Assembly: GCA_900101355.1 (NCBI GenBank)
Contig: FMUV01000015.1
Location: 1-54,347, forward strand
Direction: 5' to 3'
Length of the DNA stretch: 54,347 nt
From: Ruminococcus sp. YE282
GTDB lineage: Bacteria > Bacillota > Clostridia > Oscillospirales > Acutalibacteraceae
Of this stretch, positions 52,568 through 54,347 are shown in pieces. The translations under genes and the position numbers were made by a program. Position 1 is the stretch's first letter. Each line of letters begins with the position of its first letter. The notes beneath the pieces were generated by a model. It worked only from the letters and a program-made list of their open reading frames with translations. It was not told the DNA's origin and searched no databases.

Positions 52568-53458
52568 ATGGATAAAATAATTCGTTGTATTACAAGCGAC
52601 GGAGCGGTAATGGCTTCGGCAATTGACGCTTCCGATATAGTTTTTACATCCAAAAAACTGCACAATCTTTCACGCTGCGGCACAGCCGCACTCGGACGTT
52701 TGCTTTGTGCAGCTTCAATTATGGGCGCAATGCTAAAACAAAAGGACGCTTTTGTAAATTTGACCGTTAAGGGCGGCGGAGAGATCGGAGCTGTTGTTGC
52801 GGTAGCGGACAGCAAAGGAAATGTCAGAGGATATGTTGATAATCCCGAATGTCCCACGGAATACTATGATAACGGAAAGATAAATGTAGCCAAGGCAGTG
52901 GGTACAGACGGAATGTTGACCGTTATGCGTGATTACGGAAGCGGTGAGCCCTATGTGGGTCAGGTTGAGCTTGTGAGCGGAGAAATAGCCGAGGACGTAA
53001 CAAATTATTACGCAACAAGCGAACAGATTCCCTCAGCCTGTGCTTTGGGCGTGCTGATAAATAAAGAAGACGGCGAGGTTATGCTTGCCGGCGGATTGCT
53101 CATTCAGCTTTTGCCGGGTGCGGATGACGCAGTAATTGATAAAATAGAAAAGAATGTTGCGAAACTTGAACCTGTTACAACAATGCTTGCAAAGGGAATG
53201 TCCATTCTTGATATATGCAAAACCGCGCTTGACGGATTTGAAGTTGAAGTGCTTGACGAGTTTCCGGTGAATTATGTTTGCACTTGCTCAAAGGAAAAGC
53301 TTGAACGATATTTCTGCACATTGGCTGACGATGAAGTTCGCTCACTTGAAGACGAGAACGGCGAGGTTGAGGCTGTTTGCCATTTTTGCAACAAGAAATA
53401 TGTATTTACGTCAGATGATATAGAAAAGCTTATCGAAAGCAAAAACAAGAAGGAATAA
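52568..53458 (+). CDS. hslO: Redox-regulated chaperone Hsp33
   Basis: 296 residues from the ATG at 52568 (AAAGGAG 11 bases upstream); the frame runs on 35 codons upstream inside the methyltransferase gene with no family match. N-terminal domain ends in strings such as GSGEPYVGQVELVSGEIAED. The C-terminal zinc centre is intact: CxC in YVCTCSKEKL and CxxC in VCHFCNKKYVF, the oxidation switch. A holdase that unfolds and binds proteins under oxidative stress. Confidence 0.95.
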   Translation: MDKIIRCITSDGAVMASAIDASDIVFTSKKLHNLSRCGTAALGRLLCAASIMGAMLKQKDAFVNLTVKGGGEIGAVVAVADSKGNVRGYVDNPECPTEYYDNGKINVAKAVGTDGMLTVMRDYGSGEPYVGQVELVSGEIAEDVTNYYATSEQIPSACALGVLINKEDGEVMLAGGLLIQLLPGADDAVIDKIEKNVAKLEPVTTMLAKGMSILDICKTALDGFEVEVLDEFPVNYVCTCSKEKLERYFCTLADDEVRSLEDENGEVEAVCHFCNKKYVFTSDDIEKLIESKNKKE

Positions 53459-53531
53459 ACTCACCTAAAATGCGATAAAATCGAGCCTAAAAAATTTTTT
53501 AAAAAAATTTAAAAAATTTTTCAAAAAGGTG

Positions 53532-53560
53532 TTGACATTTGCATAAGTTTGTAGTATCAT
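53532..53560 (+). promoter_or_regulatory. Promoter of the tRNA operon with A/T-tract UP-like region
   Basis: Consensus TTGACA (53532-53537), a 17-base spacer and TATCAT (53555-53560). A tracts and T tracts at 53489-53529 lie directly upstream and may act as an UP element. Confidence 0.82.
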
Positions 53561-53611
53561 AATATACGTCGCTGAGAGATACGACAATCGAGTGAAGCGA
53601 CAAAGGCATGT

Positions 53612-53687
53612 GGGAGCATAGCTCAGCTGGGAGAGCATCTGCCTTACAAGCAGAGGGTCACAGGTTCGAGCCCTGTTGTTCCCACCA
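53612..53687 (+). tRNA. tRNA-Val (anticodon TAC)
   Basis: Complete cloverleaf: acceptor GGGAGCA with TGTTCCC, D arm GCTCAGCTGGGAGAGC, anticodon loop CTTACAA, T arm CAGGTTCGAGCCCTG and encoded CCA. Confidence 0.96.
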
Positions 53688-53691
53688 CAAT

Positions 53692-53768
53692 GGCCCGGTA
53701 GTTCAGTTGGTTAGAACGCTAGCCTGTCACGCTAGAGGTCGACGGTTCGAACCCGTTCCGGGTCGCCA
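53692..53768 (+). tRNA. tRNA-Asp (anticodon GTC)
   Basis: Acceptor GGCCCGG with CCGGGTC, anticodon loop CTGTCAC, T arm GGTTCGAACCC and encoded CCA. Begins 4 bases after tRNA-Val. Confidence 0.96.
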
Positions 53769-53773
53769 TTTTT

Positions 53774-53849
53774 GCCTCTGTAGCTCAGTCGGTAGAGCAG
53801 GGGACTGAAAATCCCCGTGTCGATGGTTCGATTCCGTCCGGAGGCACCA
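53774..53849 (+). tRNA. tRNA-Phe (anticodon GAA)
   Basis: Acceptor GCCTCTG with CGGAGGC, anticodon loop CTGAAAA within GGGGA/TCCCC, T loop TTCGATT and encoded CCA. Confidence 0.96.
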
Positions 53850-53856
53850 AAAATAT

Positions 53857-53932
53857 GCGGATGTAGCTCATCTGGTAGAGCGCCACCTTGCCAAGGTGGA
53901 GGTAGCGGGTTCGAGCCCCGTCATCCGCTCCA
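53857..53932 (+). tRNA. tRNA-Gly (anticodon GCC)
   Basis: Acceptor GCGGATG with CATCCGC, anticodon loop TTGCCAA, T arm GGGTTCGAGCCCC and encoded CCA. Last tRNA of the array. Confidence 0.96.
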
Positions 53933-53936
53933 TCTA

Positions 53937-53970
53937 AACACTTGATAACATAAGTTGTCAAGTGTTTTTT
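53937..53970 (+). terminator. Terminator of the tRNA operon
   Basis: AACACTTGATAAC (53937-53949) pairs with GTTGTCAAGTGTT (53954-53966, one wobble) around ATAA, followed by TTTT. Confidence 0.88.
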
Positions 53971-54032
53971 ATGTTTTCAATTAAAATGTCTTGCAATCCG
54001 AGTATTTTTTCTGTAAAATGTTTATAGAGCAT
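53958..54032 (-). pseudogene. Truncated N-terminus of a probable ISL3-family transposase
   Basis: A minus-strand ATG at 54032 with AAGGAG 8 bases upstream encodes MLYKHFTEKILGLQDI and stops after 24 codons at 53960-53958, inside the tRNA terminator. The HFTExxLGLQD opening resembles the start of ISL3-family (IS204/IS1001/IS1165-type) transposases, which normally continue for some 400 residues. If correct, the element was cut off here, next to tRNA-Gly. The match is short and made from memory, so it needs a database check. Confidence 0.42.
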
Positions 54033-54099
54033 ATTTGATTCTCCTTAAAATGGTTTGTTTCCACTTTCATTTTAAAGGTTTTTTTACAAATATGCTCTA
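54025..54099 (-). repeat. Long inverted repeat covering the RBS and start of the transposase remnant
   Basis: TAGAGCATATTTG (54025-54037) is perfectly complementary to 54087-54099. An inner pair, CCTTAAAATG (54043-54052) with CATTTTAAAGG (54068-54078), has one bulge. In minus-strand RNA the hairpin would enclose both AAGGAG and ATG. The rest of the window to 54347 is A+T-rich with no credible gene; a 90-codon frame at 53981-54253 crosses this structure and is judged spurious. Confidence 0.65.
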
Positions 54100-54347
54100 C
54101 TTTTTTACTTTTATTTTTGTAGGCTCTTTTTGTTCTTACCCCAACTTTTATTATAGAGCCAAATATTATTTCTTTAGATAAGCAACATTCAGACCTACCG
54201 TTTCCTATATTATCTATTAATTTTAATTGCCTTAAAAACCTTTTGAATAGCAATTTACGCTTTGTTTGCCTGTCTATGCTATCAATTGAATAACTTGAAT
54301 GAGTTTAATGCAGGTGATATAATTTATTCAAATATTTTTAAATTGAT

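Noticed and set aside
53981..54253. 90-codon minus-strand frame after the tRNA array
   Set aside because: It crosses a 13-bp inverted repeat, lacks a ribosome site and known motifs, and overlaps a better-supported short frame (53958-54032) with a ribosome site.

Overview
The window is an A+T-rich stretch of chromosome from a low-GC Gram-positive anaerobe, most likely an Oscillospiraceae/Ruminococcus-like gut Clostridium. The evidence is the clostridial gene orders (phoH-ybeY-dgkA-era, yqzL-recO, rimM-trmD, rsmD-coaD, an mraZ-led division cluster), strong AGGAGG ribosome binding sites, a BY-kinase capsule system with a Tyr-rich tail, and a partial surface protein whose tandem beta-sandwich repeats resemble starch-binding modules. 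The species call is inference; no rRNA gene is present.

Layout. (1) 1-909: 3' end of a secreted repeat protein with its terminator, then a 414-base gap holding a structured element (A). (2) 20392-1324, minus strand: one long capsule/exopolysaccharide operon reading leftwards from a sigma-A-type promoter at 20464-20492. It runs chain-length regulator, BY-kinase, initiating sugar-phosphate transferase, CDP-glucose pathway (rfbF, rfbG, an SDR, an RmlC-type epimerase), GT8, GT4, acetyltransferase, a decayed gene scar, then three polysaccharide pyruvyl transferases and two FrhB-like iron-sulfur proteins mixed with GT2 enzymes, a Wzy polymerase and a Wzx flippase. (3) 20946-26023, plus: phoH, ybeY, undecaprenol/diacylglycerol kinase, era, Nudix, GNAT, a 57-codon yqzL-like gene and recO. 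(4) 26302-34100: mutS2, rimM, trmD, HPr, uvrC, rsmD, coaD and a coiled-coil protein. (5) 34379-46834: division and wall cluster mraZ-rsmH-ftsL-PBP(PASTA)-mraY-ftsW-murG-murA-ftsQ-ftsZ, with no murC, D, E, F or B. (6) 46855-50803: element B, an M23 peptidase, and an MBOAT/DHHW pair likely to O-acylate a surface polymer. (7) 50991-53458: a small membrane protein, a TrpR-like YerC regulator, a SAM methyltransferase and Hsp33. (8) 53612-53932: tRNA-Val, -Asp, -Phe, -Gly, followed by the truncated start of a probable ISL3-type transposase.

How the genes fit together. Much of the window concerns the cell surface: the capsule operon makes and exports a glycan carrying a CDP-derived 6-deoxy sugar and probably several pyruvate ketals; the division cluster makes septal peptidoglycan; the M23 and MBOAT/DHHW genes remodel or acylate the envelope. 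The remainder is translation, DNA repair and RNA maturation.

Points most worth a second look: a probable ATT start codon for phoH; three 10-bp-phased GTGTCA-like boxes just upstream of mraZ that look like its own operator; two intergenic elements 46 kb apart sharing a conserved hairpin; a possible three-way-junction RNA between dgkA and era; the chimeric pseudogene scar and the pyruvyl transferase/FrhB pairing in the capsule operon; and a hairpin that would hide both ribosome site and start codon of the transposase remnant.
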